Below, piece by piece: positions 15,593 to 23,125 of a DNA stretch of 64,000 nucleotides; the first letter of the stretch is position 1; each line of letters opens with the position of its first letter. The notes under the pieces are model-generated. The model was not told the origin of the DNA. It was given only the letters and a program-made list of their open reading frames with translations, and searched no databases. Source of the DNA: HGM04593 sp045647885 (GTDB lineage Bacteria > Bacteroidota > Bacteroidia > Bacteroidales > Bacteroidaceae). Location of the stretch: positions 20,227 to 84,226 of the forward strand of contig JAZRMX010000015.1 of assembly GCA_045647885.1 (NCBI GenBank), written 5' to 3'. Made by a program: the position numbers and the translations under genes.

Positions 15593-17641
15593 ATGAAGAA
15601 ACACCTATTGTCAATAATGATAATGTTGGCGGCACTCCCTTTGACCGCACAACAGATAATGGTTGAGCTGAAGAACGGCAATCAGGATTATTGTGTAGCC
15701 TCGCTCGACGAGCTACAGAGCATAACATTCAACGGAAGCACCGTGAACATTGCCCACAGTGGCGGAGAGACCTATAGCGAAACTATGGGCAACATTGCCA
15801 GAATATACTTCGGCGATGATGCTACAGCTACAACACCCGGCGATGTGACCAACGACGGCAGTGTAAACGTTGCCGATGTAACATTTGTTGTTTCGGAAAT
15901 TCTGAACAGCAGTTCGAACAGCAGTTCGAACAGCATTGCCGACATAAACAACGACGGCAGTGTAAACGTTGCCGATGTAACAAAGGTGGTGTCAATAATA
16001 TTGAATGCCGGAGCTGCCAAAGCACCGAACAAGGCCTCATCAACAGCATCGTGCGTGCTTTACGTAAACAACAGCAACGCCACAAACCAGGCCATTAACA
16101 CCGACGATGTGGAACAGATCACCTTTGATGAGACACAGCAGCTCGTCACCATCGAACTTACCGATGGCGCAGCAAGCACATTCGCAACCGGGCAGGTGAA
16201 CAACATCTCCTACAGCAGCAACAATGGCACAACGCTGGTTTACAACAACAGCAAAGCTGTGTCGTTTGACACAGCCGACGGGACATCGTACAACGAAGTG
16301 ACAGAAACCATCATAACAGACGAACTGAATGATGAGTCGGGCGATTTCGTAGAGAATTTCACCACATCAAAAATCATTACCATCGTATTCAGCAATGGTA
16401 AAGTAACCTGCAACAGCAATGTAAGCGATGTTACATACACCATCACAAACAACAGCCACATTGTAATAAATTCAACACGAAGCAAAGTGGGCTATGTTGT
16501 TACAGGTTCCTGCACTAATGGTTCTTTGAAAATTTACAGCGAAAAGAAGTTCCAGATACAACTTGCCAACCTTACCCTCACCAACCCTGCGGGCCCTGCA
16601 ATAAACATTCAGAGCAGCAAGACCGCATATATAAAGAATTCCGGCAACAACACCTTGTGCGATGGCGCCACATACTCAGCGGCAGCCAATAATGAAAGCC
16701 AGAAAGGAACATTCTTCAGCGAGGGACAGTTGATTTTCGACGGAACTGGCACACTTAACGTAACTTCAAAAGGCGGACACGCAATCTGCAGCGACGACTA
16801 CATACGCATACGTAGCGGAAACATCAACATTGTATCATCGGTAAAAGACGGATTCCACACAAACGATATTTTCCGCGTAGGACGTATGGCTGCTTCGGCT
16901 CCCACCATTTCCATAAATGCACAGGGCGACGGAATTGACTGCGAAAAAGGTGAAGTTATAATTGAAGCCGGAAAAATAACAATGAACACCGGCGGTGAAG
17001 CCATAAACGTTTCGTACAGCGATTTTGCCACCAACCCCACCATTACTCCCAATGCAACCATTAAGGGAGGATTCATAAAAGCCACCACAACTGGCGAGAA
17101 GGCTGCCATTATAAAGACCAGCGGCAATTTCACACAAACCGGTGGAATAATACAGGGCGAAGTAAAAGGAGACGGCTCTAAGATTGTGAACTGCGACGGA
17201 AACATAACCATTACAGCCGGTAAACTCACGGGCTTTTCTTATGGTTCTCTCAGCAGCGACACCACCACTGCTGGCGGTTTCAAATGCGATGGTGACATTC
17301 TTATAAATGGTGGTACCATTGCCATTGACAGCCGTGGCCAAGGTTCAAAAGGCATCAATTGCAACGGCAATATTGTAATAAACGGAGGCAAGACCACCCT
17401 GCTTGCCAATGCCGGAAACTTCATTGGCAACGGTTACGACAGAAAGACACGCGCAATAACAACGTATAATATTACTGTTGGTGGTGGAGAGGTATATACA
17501 AATGCGTATGACCACGCGATAAATGCCGACAACCTCAATTTCACTGCTGGTACAATACAGGCATACAGCAGCACCACCCAGGCTATATCGGGCAGCACAC
17601 AGCAGTCCGGAGGTTGGCTGCTGACGCAAGATGCAGAATAA
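15593..17641 (+). CDS. Secreted beta-helix carbohydrate-binding-domain protein with dockerin-like duplication
   Basis: A 682-residue secreted protein with a signal peptide (MKKHLLSIMIMLAALPLTAQ). Residues about 20-80 form a short domain like those of other Bacteroidales surface proteins (IMVELKNGNQDYCVASLDEL). Residues about 83-142 hold two EF-hand-like calcium loops (NDGSVNVADVTFVVSEILN and NDGSVNVADVTKVVSIILN), a dockerin-type-I-like arrangement. From about 275 onward the chain is a right-handed beta-helix with repeated GxI rungs (GDGIDCEKGEVIIEAGKI, CDGNITITAGKLTG). This matches the Cthe_2159/DUF4353 'carbohydrate-binding domain' family. It sits 14 bases behind DUF2490 as the last gene of the VTC cluster. 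Polysaccharide binding is inferred from the family. No C-terminal sorting tail is visible. Confidence 0.8.
   Translation: MKKHLLSIMIMLAALPLTAQQIMVELKNGNQDYCVASLDELQSITFNGSTVNIAHSGGETYSETMGNIARIYFGDDATATTPGDVTNDGSVNVADVTFVVSEILNSSSNSSSNSIADINNDGSVNVADVTKVVSIILNAGAAKAPNKASSTASCVLYVNNSNATNQAINTDDVEQITFDETQQLVTIELTDGAASTFATGQVNNISYSSNNGTTLVYNNSKAVSFDTADGTSYNEVTETIITDELNDESGDFVENFTTSKIITIVFSNGKVTCNSNVSDVTYTITNNSHIVINSTRSKVGYVVTGSCTNGSLKIYSEKKFQIQLANLTLTNPAGPAINIQSSKTAYIKNSGNNTLCDGATYSAAANNESQKGTFFSEGQLIFDGTGTLNVTSKGGHAICSDDYIRIRSGNINIVSSVKDGFHTNDIFRVGRMAASAPTISINAQGDGIDCEKGEVIIEAGKITMNTGGEAINVSYSDFATNPTITPNATIKGGFIKATTTGEKAAIIKTSGNFTQTGGIIQGEVKGDGSKIVNCDGNITITAGKLTGFSYGSLSSDTTTAGGFKCDGDILINGGTIAIDSRGQGSKGINCNGNIVINGGKTTLLANAGNFIGNGYDRKTRAITTYNITVGGGEVYTNAYDHAINADNLNFTAGTIQAYSSTTQAISGSTQQSGGWLLTQDAE
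15851..15982 (+). repeat. Dockerin-like tandem duplication, 33-nt identical blocks
   Basis: The 33 bases at 15851-15883 and 15950-15982 are identical and encode NDGSVNVADVT in both calcium loops. They are 99 bases apart. Between them a 12-nt unit (AACAGCAGTTCG) is tandemly repeated at 15905-15928 and encodes an Asn/Ser linker. Identity at the DNA level suggests a recent duplication or gene conversion. Confidence 0.85.
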
Positions 17642-17653
17642 CACCTGTTAACC

Positions 17654-17694
17654 ACAAAATAAAAGCGCAACCCTTGGTTGCGCTTTTATTTTGT
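17654..17694. terminator. Bidirectional terminator
   Basis: ACAAAATAAAAGCGCAACC pairs with its exact complement after a CTT loop, between the beta-helix gene and the convergent pyrH. Confidence 0.9.
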
Positions 17695-17712
17695 ATCCTT
17701 TTTTGATTTAAA

Positions 17713-18423
17713 TTAGGGGTGTACAAATGTACCAATCTCCTCGCCGTTCATAACCTTCTTGAGGTTGCCCACGACATCCATATTGAATACATAGATGGGC
17801 AGATTGTTCTCCTTGCACATTGCAGTTGCAGTAACATCCATCACCTTGAGACCACGGCTCAACACCTCGTCGTAGCTGATGTCATCGAATTTGGTCGCAG
17901 TGGGGTCTTTTTCAGGGTCGGCTGTGTAGATACCATCGACACGAGTACCTTTGAGCATTACATCTGCCTCAATTTCTATACCACGCAATGAAGAACCTGT
18001 ATCGGTGGTGAAATAGGGGCTACCGGTACCGGCCGCCATAATCACAACCTTACCCTCTTCCATAGCCTCAATAGCCTTCCACTTGGTATAGAACTCGCCC
18101 ACAGGCTCCATACGGATAGCAGTCAGCACCTTATTGGGAACGCCCGCAGCACCAAGAGCCGAACTCAAAGCAAGACTGTTGATAACGGTAGCCATCATAC
18201 CCATCTGGTCGCCCTTCACGCGGTCGAAACCCTTGCCTGCACCTGAAAGGCCACGGAAAATATTGCCGCCACCAATAACAATACCTATCTGAACGCCCAT
18301 CTCTGCAACCTCTTTTATCTGCGCAGCATACTCGTTCAAGCGTTTCACATCAATTCCATAACCCTGCTCTCCCATCAAGCTCTCACCGCTCAATTTAAGG
18401 AGAATACGTTTAAATTTTGCCAT
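17713..18423 (-). CDS. pyrH: UMP kinase
   Basis: This amino-acid-kinase-fold enzyme phosphorylates UMP to UDP in pyrimidine synthesis. The ATG at 18423 opens with the canonical MAKFKRILLKLSGESLMG. The longer frame to 18471 is not needed. Further family blocks are visible: VIGGGNIFRG, DQMGMMATVINSLAL, GTGSPYFTTDTGSSLRGIE and KGTRVDGIYTADP. At 236 residues it is full length. It is usually near frr and tsf in other phyla; here it stands alone with its own promoter. Confidence 0.96.
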   Translation of the reverse strand: MAKFKRILLKLSGESLMGEQGYGIDVKRLNEYAAQIKEVAEMGVQIGIVIGGGNIFRGLSGAGKGFDRVKGDQMGMMATVINSLALSSALGAAGVPNKVLTAIRMEPVGEFYTKWKAIEAMEEGKVVIMAAGTGSPYFTTDTGSSLRGIEIEADVMLKGTRVDGIYTADPEKDPTATKFDDISYDEVLSRGLKVMDVTATAMCKENNLPIYVFNMDVVGNLKKVMNGEEIGTFVHP

Positions 18424-18489
18424 ATCAAATATATTTATAAGTTTTGCATTTCCTTTTGCAACTGGTGGCAAATACCACCACGCCTACGA

Positions 18490-18497
18490 CAAATATA
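18490..18497 (-). promoter_or_regulatory. -7 box of pyrH (TATATTTG)
   Basis: A perfect TAnnTTTG on the minus strand. A TTG is found 20 bases further upstream (18518-18520), which is consistent with the -33 element. Confidence 0.5.
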
Positions 18498-18591
18498 CGG
18501 TTTTTTCCCAAACAGTGCAACCAATAGTTAAATAATGCTATCTTTTAGCGCAAATAGAGAGACAGAGTGGGATGCGCTGAAAAAAAATGTT

Positions 18592-18599
18592 TACCTTCG
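18592..18599 (+). promoter_or_regulatory. -7 box of the small membrane protein gene (TACCTTCG)
   Basis: TACCTTCG followed by C is a one-change match to TAnnTTTG and lies 18 bases before the ATG at 18618. Confidence 0.4.
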
Positions 18600-18617
18600 C
18601 AAAAAATATAAATACCG

Positions 18618-18842
18618 ATGCGACTTTTCAGGAATCCCAATACCACCATAGCAATACTCGCCGTCTACACTGCGATTATGTATGCTTACCTCTTGCCCAA
18701 AAACAACGAAATGACTATAAACGAAAAGGCAATCACTGTCGGCTCGTCTTGCTTCATCCTGGGAATATTGTGGTATCTGCTGCGCAAGCGCGACAAACTG
18801 CGCCGCGAACGCGAAGAAGAGATGCGCAACAAAAAGAAGTAA
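18618..18842 (+). CDS. Small two-helix membrane protein, unknown function
   Basis: A 74-residue protein with two predicted transmembrane helices (TIAILAVYTAIMYAYLL and ITVGSSCFILGILWYLL) joined by a short polar loop. A strongly basic tail (RKRDKLRREREEEMRNKKK) would face the cytosol. I do not recognise a named family. The ATG follows a -7 box at a short distance and the gene ends 4 bases before the convergent birA stop. The compact, protein-like composition makes it a real gene rather than chance. Confidence 0.6.
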   Translation: MRLFRNPNTTIAILAVYTAIMYAYLLPKNNEMTINEKAITVGSSCFILGILWYLLRKRDKLRREREEEMRNKKK

Positions 18843-18845
18843 GAA

Positions 18846-19607
18846 TTACAGCAACAGTTCCACCTCCTTGAAAGCATATTTCGTAACCGAGCCGTCGATA
18901 CGTTTCAGGCAGACACGCCCGTCGCTTTCAACATCCACTATCTCTGCATCAAAAGCAGATTCCCCATCACGGTAACGCATAACACTGCCGTAACCCAAAA
19001 GAGCATTTTTATATTCGGCTGCCAGCGCATCATAGCTACCGGCCGACAGCACCTTGTAGTAGTGCATAAAACTATCGAGTAGCAGGGAAAGTACCTTGTC
19101 TATGTCAAATGCTGTTCCTTGCAGCATCTTCATAGATACAGGCACTTTATCCATTGGGGCAAAAACCGATTGGTTCACATTCAGCCCCACGCCCAGAACC
19201 GCCTGCTCCACAAGAGAGCCGCAACAATCAAATTCCACGAGTATGCCGGCGAGTTTTCTTCCGCCAACATATATATCATTGGGCCATTTCAATACCACGT
19301 CAATACCGAAGTTCCCCATTGCCCTGCGCACAGCAAGAGCTATCGCTTGTGAAAGGGCGAACTGCGACACAACCTTGAGCATAGCCGGGCGCACCATAAT
19401 ACTCAAAAGCAGATTATCGCCTGCTGCCGAAAGCCACACGTTTCCACGCTGCCCACGACCGGCCGTCTGCTCATCGGCGCGCACCACAACAAGCTCGGCA
19501 CCGGCAGCCTCACTCCATAATTCAGAGGCCGACGCACGCGCATAGCTATTGGTGGAATCTATCACCTCGAAATGTTTTATATATATACCGGGGATGTTAC
19601 AGGCCAT
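18846..19607 (-). CDS. birA: Biotin--[acetyl-CoA-carboxylase] ligase, without N-terminal repressor domain
   Basis: Joins biotin to the carboxyl-carrier protein through biotinyl-AMP. The adenylate-binding loop is visible as TAGRGQRGNVW. The catalytic-domain motifs KWPNDIYVGGRKLAGIL and VLGVGLNVNQ are intact, and a small C-terminal SH3-like domain follows. At 253 residues from the ATG at 19607 it lacks the helix-turn-helix of E. coli BirA, so it is an enzyme only. Its start overlaps the end of the mmcQ-like gene by 11 bases. Confidence 0.94.
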   Translation of the reverse strand: MACNIPGIYIKHFEVIDSTNSYARASASELWSEAAGAELVVVRADEQTAGRGQRGNVWLSAAGDNLLLSIMVRPAMLKVVSQFALSQAIALAVRRAMGNFGIDVVLKWPNDIYVGGRKLAGILVEFDCCGSLVEQAVLGVGLNVNQSVFAPMDKVPVSMKMLQGTAFDIDKVLSLLLDSFMHYYKVLSAGSYDALAAEYKNALLGYGSVMRYRDGESAFDAEIVDVESDGRVCLKRIDGSVTKYAFKEVELLL

Positions 19608-19944
19608 ATTTCTCACGCACATATTTAGGGAGTTTCTTCACAACCTCGCAGTAAGAGTGATCCACTAGTTCATAGAAAAGTTCGTCGGGCAGATGCTCAA
19701 TGTCCAGTTGGTTCCAGTACCTCTTGTTCATATGCCAGGCTGGTTTTATCTGCCAATATCTATCGCGCAGTTCAATAGCAAAGTCCGCATCACACTTTAC
19801 GCAGAACCACGCAACATTCTCAAGGTCGACAATTGCAAAAATCTTATTCTCCACCCTGAAGGCAAGCGTTGTCTCATCGAAAGGGAAATCCTCCGTAGCT
19901 CCCTCCTTGCCCAAACAATACAAACGCGCATCCTCTATATTCAT
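19597..19944 (-). CDS. MmcQ/YjbR-family protein
   Basis: A 115-residue protein of the MmcQ/YjbR family, a CyaY-like fold of unknown biochemical role often described as DNA-binding-like. The start MNIEDARLYCLGKEGATEDF is the family's standard opening, so the ATG at 19944 is chosen over the longer frame. Other signature stretches are DETTLAFRVENKIFAI and RYWNQLDIEHLPDELFYELV. It lies 4 bases downstream of yraN and overlaps birA, forming a compact operon. Confidence 0.88.
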   Translation of the reverse strand: MNIEDARLYCLGKEGATEDFPFDETTLAFRVENKIFAIVDLENVAWFCVKCDADFAIELRDRYWQIKPAWHMNKRYWNQLDIEHLPDELFYELVDHSYCEVVKKLPKYVREKYGL

Positions 19945-19948
19945 AACA

Positions 19949-20311
19949 CTACCACCCTGCCGAGAAGGCATCTTCAATATGCTCAATCTTATGCTGTTCG
20001 CCATCACCCACCACAGTGACAATGTCGAACCTGTAGTCAAGGTCAATTCGGCGCCCCTGCACATAAGCCTCGGCAGCAGTCAACAGACGCTCCATCTTTG
20101 CAGGAGTTACAGCATCGGCTGCATCGCCGAATGCTTCAGTGGCACGGCTCTTCACCTCAACAAAAACAAGCACGTCGCGATACTGGGCAACTATGTCAAT
20201 CTCCTTATGCCCACTGCGCCAGTTATACTCGTGAATGGCATACCCTTTATCCAGAAGATAACGTGCTGCCAACATCTCGCCCTTATTACCGAAAAGATTA
20301 TGTTGTGCCAT
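19949..20311 (-). CDS. YraN family (UPF0102) endonuclease-like protein
   Basis: A 120-residue protein with the restriction-endonuclease-like core of YraN: GNKGEMLAARYLLDKGY, YNWRSGHKEIDIVAQ and LVFVEVKSR. The acidic and Lys residues of the PD-(D/E)xK signature are all present. The true biological function is unknown; members are predicted Holliday-junction-resolvase-related nucleases. The ATG at 20311 is supported by the promoter at 20332-20363. It is the first gene of the yraN-mmcQ-birA unit. Confidence 0.88.
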   Translation of the reverse strand: MAQHNLFGNKGEMLAARYLLDKGYAIHEYNWRSGHKEIDIVAQYRDVLVFVEVKSRATEAFGDAADAVTPAKMERLLTAAEAYVQGRRIDLDYRFDIVTVVGDGEQHKIEHIEDAFSAGW

Positions 20312-20331
20312 AAAAACCACTATAATACCAG

Positions 20332-20363
20332 CGAAGATAACACAAGTTACAGCGAAAAACAAA
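20332..20363 (-). promoter_or_regulatory. Promoter of yraN-mmcQ-birA
   Basis: On the minus strand TTTG (20360-20363) is followed after 20 bases by TATCTTCG (20332-20339), a near-ideal Bacteroidota -33/-7 pair. It lies back to back with the plus-strand promoter at 20370. Confidence 0.7.
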
Positions 20364-20369
20364 TCAAAA

Positions 20370-20401
20370 TTTGCATTTCGGCACCAATTACACTATTTTT
20401 G
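20370..20401 (+). promoter_or_regulatory. Promoter of the small basic protein-tadA pair
   Basis: TTTG (20370-20373), a 20-base spacer and TATTTTTG (20394-20401) give a full consensus match. The ATG follows 37 bases later. Confidence 0.75.
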
Positions 20402-20437
20402 TATCAACAAATAACAGAAGACTAAAAACAGCGAGAG

Positions 20438-20677
20438 ATGGGTACAAAAAAGACAAAAGCACTGAAAGCTACAACCACAAGGGTGCAGCCGGTGCGTCAT
20501 TCCCGCGTTGTATGCCTCGTAAGTGACGAGGAGATGAAGATAATCGACGACTATCTCAAGAAATACAAGATAAGCAACAAAAGCAACTGGATGCGCGAAA
20601 CCCTTCTCTCGTTCATCTACAAAAGCCTCGAAACCGACTATCCCACACTGTTCGAGGAACACGATATGCGCCGATAA
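20438..20677 (+). CDS. Small basic protein, possible ribbon-helix-helix fold
   Basis: A 79-residue protein. A Lys/Thr-rich, probably disordered start (GTKKTKALKATTTRVQPV) is followed by a short strand-like segment (RVVCLVSDEEMKIIDDYL) and two helices (NKSNWMRETLLSFIYKSL). That strand-helix-helix order, with an S/N-rich turn, is what MetJ/Arc-type DNA-binding proteins look like, but I cannot name a family. It has its own strong promoter and lies 9 bases before tadA. A role in DNA or RNA binding is inference only. Confidence 0.65.
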   Translation: MGTKKTKALKATTTRVQPVRHSRVVCLVSDEEMKIIDDYLKKYKISNKSNWMRETLLSFIYKSLETDYPTLFEEHDMRR

Positions 20678-20686
20678 GCCAGCCCT

Positions 20687-21121
20687 ATGACCGACATAAA
20701 CTATATGAAACAGGCTCTTGCCGAAGCGCGTAAAGCCTTTGCCGAAGACGAAGTGCCCATTGGTGCAGTAATAGTGTGTAATGACCGCATAATAGCACGC
20801 GCACACAACCTCACCGAAACACTGAACGATGTTACAGCCCACGCCGAAATGCAGGCTATAACGGCAGCAGCCTCAAATATCGGGGGCAAATACCTTGGCG
20901 ACTGCACCCTATATGTAACAGTAGAACCCTGCCCCATGTGTGCAGGAGCTATCGGCTGGTCGCAGATGGGCCGTGTTGTATACGGCGCGCCCGACGAGAA
21001 AAAAGGTTACAGAAAATACGCTCCCAATGTATTTCACCCAAAGACAAAAGTTGTAGAAGGTGTCTGCGCCGAAGAAGCCATTGCGCTTATGAAGGAATTT
21101 TTCGGGAAAAAGCGTCAGTAA
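20687..21121 (+). CDS. tadA: tRNA-specific adenosine deaminase
   Basis: Deaminates A34 to inosine in tRNA-Arg(ACG), an essential decoding step. The zinc and catalytic motifs are HAE (52-54) and PCPMC (81-85), and the 144-residue length is standard. GAVIVCNDRIIARAHN is the typical substrate-side strand. It is co-transcribed with a small basic protein. Its stop codon directly abuts the stop of the convergent DUF4834 gene with no base between them. Confidence 0.95.
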   Translation: MTDINYMKQALAEARKAFAEDEVPIGAVIVCNDRIIARAHNLTETLNDVTAHAEMQAITAAASNIGGKYLGDCTLYVTVEPCPMCAGAIGWSQMGRVVYGAPDEKKGYRKYAPNVFHPKTKVVEGVCAEEAIALMKEFFGKKRQ

Positions 21122-21406
21122 TCACTTATCGTCCTCAAACTCCTCAAAATCGACATATTCCCCCTCGTCTTTGTCAAACACTTTTCTGCGCTGTCCATCG
21201 GCTGCAGAAGTCCTCTTATGCCTGTACGACGTTGAATCATAAGCGCTCCCTTGCGCCGACTCTGAAGAGTTGCGTCTTCCTCTCCTGCGCCCACCAATGC
21301 TGAAGCCGAGGATGGAAAAAAGAACACGCACCAACGAAAATAGTATGGTGGGAATAAGCAGAATTACTAATAATGCTAATATTAATAGAAAAAATATAAA
21401 GGCCAT
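21122..21406 (-). CDS. DUF4834 family small membrane protein
   Basis: A 94-residue protein with one long N-terminal membrane helix (FIFFLLILALLVILLIPTIL). A basic patch (GGRRRGRRNSS) and an acidic tail (DKDEGEYVDFEEFEDDK) follow, which together match DUF4834. The function is unknown. It follows pssA by 66 bases on the same strand and is probably the last gene of the psd-pssA transcript. Confidence 0.78.
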   Translation of the reverse strand: MAFIFFLLILALLVILLIPTILFSLVRVLFSILGFSIGGRRRGRRNSSESAQGSAYDSTSYRHKRTSAADGQRRKVFDKDEGEYVDFEEFEDDK

Positions 21407-21472
21407 ATCCGGAATTTTATCTTATACAAAAAAACAACCGCAACAGTAAAACGGATTGCCCAACCTGCTCTA

Positions 21473-22180
21473 TTATGCCATTTTTTTACGGATATACAAT
21501 GCTGTAGAAAGCATCAGATACCAGGCGATGATTGCCACTGCTGCACCTATACCCAAGAAAAGCATAGGAATTGAGCAGACAAGGAAGATATAACGGATCT
21601 TGTTGCTTCTCCATCTCAAACTCTTGAATTTCAGCGAGAACATAGGTATAGGCGATACCAAGAGATAAGAGAAAAGGGTTATCAACCCTATCATAAACAG
21701 CCAACCGGCATTAAGTTCAGATATCCAACTGCCAAGACCAGCCACCAAAGAAGCCCAGAAAAGAGCATTGGCAGGTGTGGGCAGACCGATGAAAGTAGAT
21801 TTCTGGCGGGTATCTATATTGAACTTTGCAAGACGCAGAGCCGAAAAGACCGCTATAACAAACGCATAGTAAGGCAAATAATCACCCACAGGCATAAGGA
21901 AAGCCGGCAGAGGCAATGTTCTCATAAATGAGAAAACAATCGCTGCGGGGGCAAGACCGAAGGTTACATCATCGGCCAACGAGTCCATCTGCACTCCCAG
22001 AGGGGAGGCAACTTTCAGCAAACGAGCCACCATTCCATCGAAGAAATCGAATGTCGCACCAAGCACTATAAAAAGAAGAGCCATCAAGAAATTGCCCTCA
22101 AGTGCCATTACACAAGCAATACAGCCCGAAAAAAGATTGCAACAGGTAATTGTATTTGGAATATGTCTCTTAATTGCCAT
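21473..22180 (-). CDS. pssA: CDP-diacylglycerol--serine O-phosphatidyltransferase
   Basis: Makes phosphatidylserine from CDP-diacylglycerol and serine in the inner membrane, the first step to phosphatidylethanolamine. The CDP-alcohol transferase motif DGx2ARx8Gx3Dx3D is complete (D48, G49, A52, R53, G62, D66, D70). Six or more hydrophobic helices fill the 235 residues. It lies 12 bases downstream of psd, whose product uses its lipid. Confidence 0.94.
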   Translation of the reverse strand: MAIKRHIPNTITCCNLFSGCIACVMALEGNFLMALLFIVLGATFDFFDGMVARLLKVASPLGVQMDSLADDVTFGLAPAAIVFSFMRTLPLPAFLMPVGDYLPYYAFVIAVFSALRLAKFNIDTRQKSTFIGLPTPANALFWASLVAGLGSWISELNAGWLFMIGLITLFSYLLVSPIPMFSLKFKSLRWRSNKIRYIFLVCSIPMLFLGIGAAVAIIAWYLMLSTALYIRKKMA

Positions 22181-22192
22181 AATATCCTTGTT

Positions 22193-22900
22193 TTAATTGA
22201 GTTTTGCAATTATAGTCTGGTTTCCAACAGTCTTTTGTTCAAGGTTCACACACACCTCTGCATCCAAAGGCAGGTAAACATCGACACGTGAACCGAACTT
22301 GATGAAGCCCATATGCTGGTCGATAAGGCACTCCTCGCCCACTGTAGAATATGTAACAATGCGGCGTGCCATAGCTCCGGCAATCTGGCGTACAAGAAGT
22401 TCTTCGCCATTTGCCATCTCAATAACCACCAAAGAACGCTCGTTCTCGGTACTTGCCTTGGGCAGCCAGGCTTTATGGAATTTTCCCTTTTGGTGCTCTA
22501 CACGTTTTACCACACCGTCAACGGGATACCAGTTGGCGTGAACATTCATAGGGCTCATAAAAATAGAAACCAGAATGCGCTCGGCTTTAAAGTGGTCGGG
22601 CTCGTAAACCTTTTCAATCACCACAACCTTTCCGTCGGCAGGAGCAACCACAATGTCGTCCACCTCACCCTGGAAACGTCTTATGGGACTGCGAAAGAAA
22701 TTTACCATCAACAGGTAAACAGCCACGGTAATGACACTTATCACCGAATTGAAGATAAACCACGACGGCAAAAAATACCACAGGGGAATATTCACCAAAA
22801 GCAGTATCAGAAGCGACACCAAAAGTATCTCTGTACCTTCACGATGGATTCTGATATTCCTTATCTTCTTGATCTTTTTGAGATTTCCTATCTTTTTCAT
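22193..22900 (-). CDS. psd: Phosphatidylserine decarboxylase, short form
   Basis: Converts phosphatidylserine to phosphatidylethanolamine. This is the short (235-residue) type. It has two N-terminal membrane helices (about 24-65) and the self-cleavage site FGSR (Ser204), which becomes the pyruvoyl group; the long E. coli form has LGST. FMSPMNVHANWYPVDG (114-129) is the conserved active-site block. It heads the psd-pssA-DUF4834 unit behind an excellent promoter. Confidence 0.94.
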   Translation of the reverse strand: MKKIGNLKKIKKIRNIRIHREGTEILLVSLLILLLVNIPLWYFLPSWFIFNSVISVITVAVYLLMVNFFRSPIRRFQGEVDDIVVAPADGKVVVIEKVYEPDHFKAERILVSIFMSPMNVHANWYPVDGVVKRVEHQKGKFHKAWLPKASTENERSLVVIEMANGEELLVRQIAGAMARRIVTYSTVGEECLIDQHMGFIKFGSRVDVYLPLDAEVCVNLEQKTVGNQTIIAKLN

Positions 22901-22923
22901 GCCTTAAACAAGATATTACAAAC

Positions 22924-22955
22924 ACAAAAATAGTAACATTTTGTTAAACATCAAA
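22924..22955 (-). promoter_or_regulatory. Promoter of psd-pssA
   Basis: TTTG (22952-22955 on the minus strand) is followed after 20 bases by TATTTTTG (22924-22931), a full -33/-7 match ending 23 bases before the psd ATG. Confidence 0.75.
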
Positions 22956-23002
22956 CAAAAAAACGATAAAAACACAACTATTGGTGCATATTCTTGCGCC
23001 AA

Positions 23003-23023
23003 GCACCGGCTGCAACACGGTGC
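23003..23023. other. GC-rich hairpin and DnaA-box-like site ahead of dnaE
   Basis: In the 225-base gap between psd and dnaE, GCACCG...CGGTGC can form a 6-bp stem with a 9-base loop. Eleven bases further on, TGTTGATAA (23034-23042) is the complement of TTATCAACA, one change from the DnaA box TTATCCACA. Whether either controls dnaE is unknown. Confidence 0.3.
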
Positions 23024-23125
23024 GATTAAAAATTGTTGATAACTTTTTACGCAAAGTAGAATGCCAAATAAACAAAAGCTATTAACTTTAACAACTCTAA
23101 TTTAATTAAGGATTAATAACGCCAT

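Noticed and set aside
15836..16020. Cellulosome component
   Set aside because: The dockerin-like loops have no visible cohesin partner and the protein has no catalytic domain, so a cellulosome is not supported.
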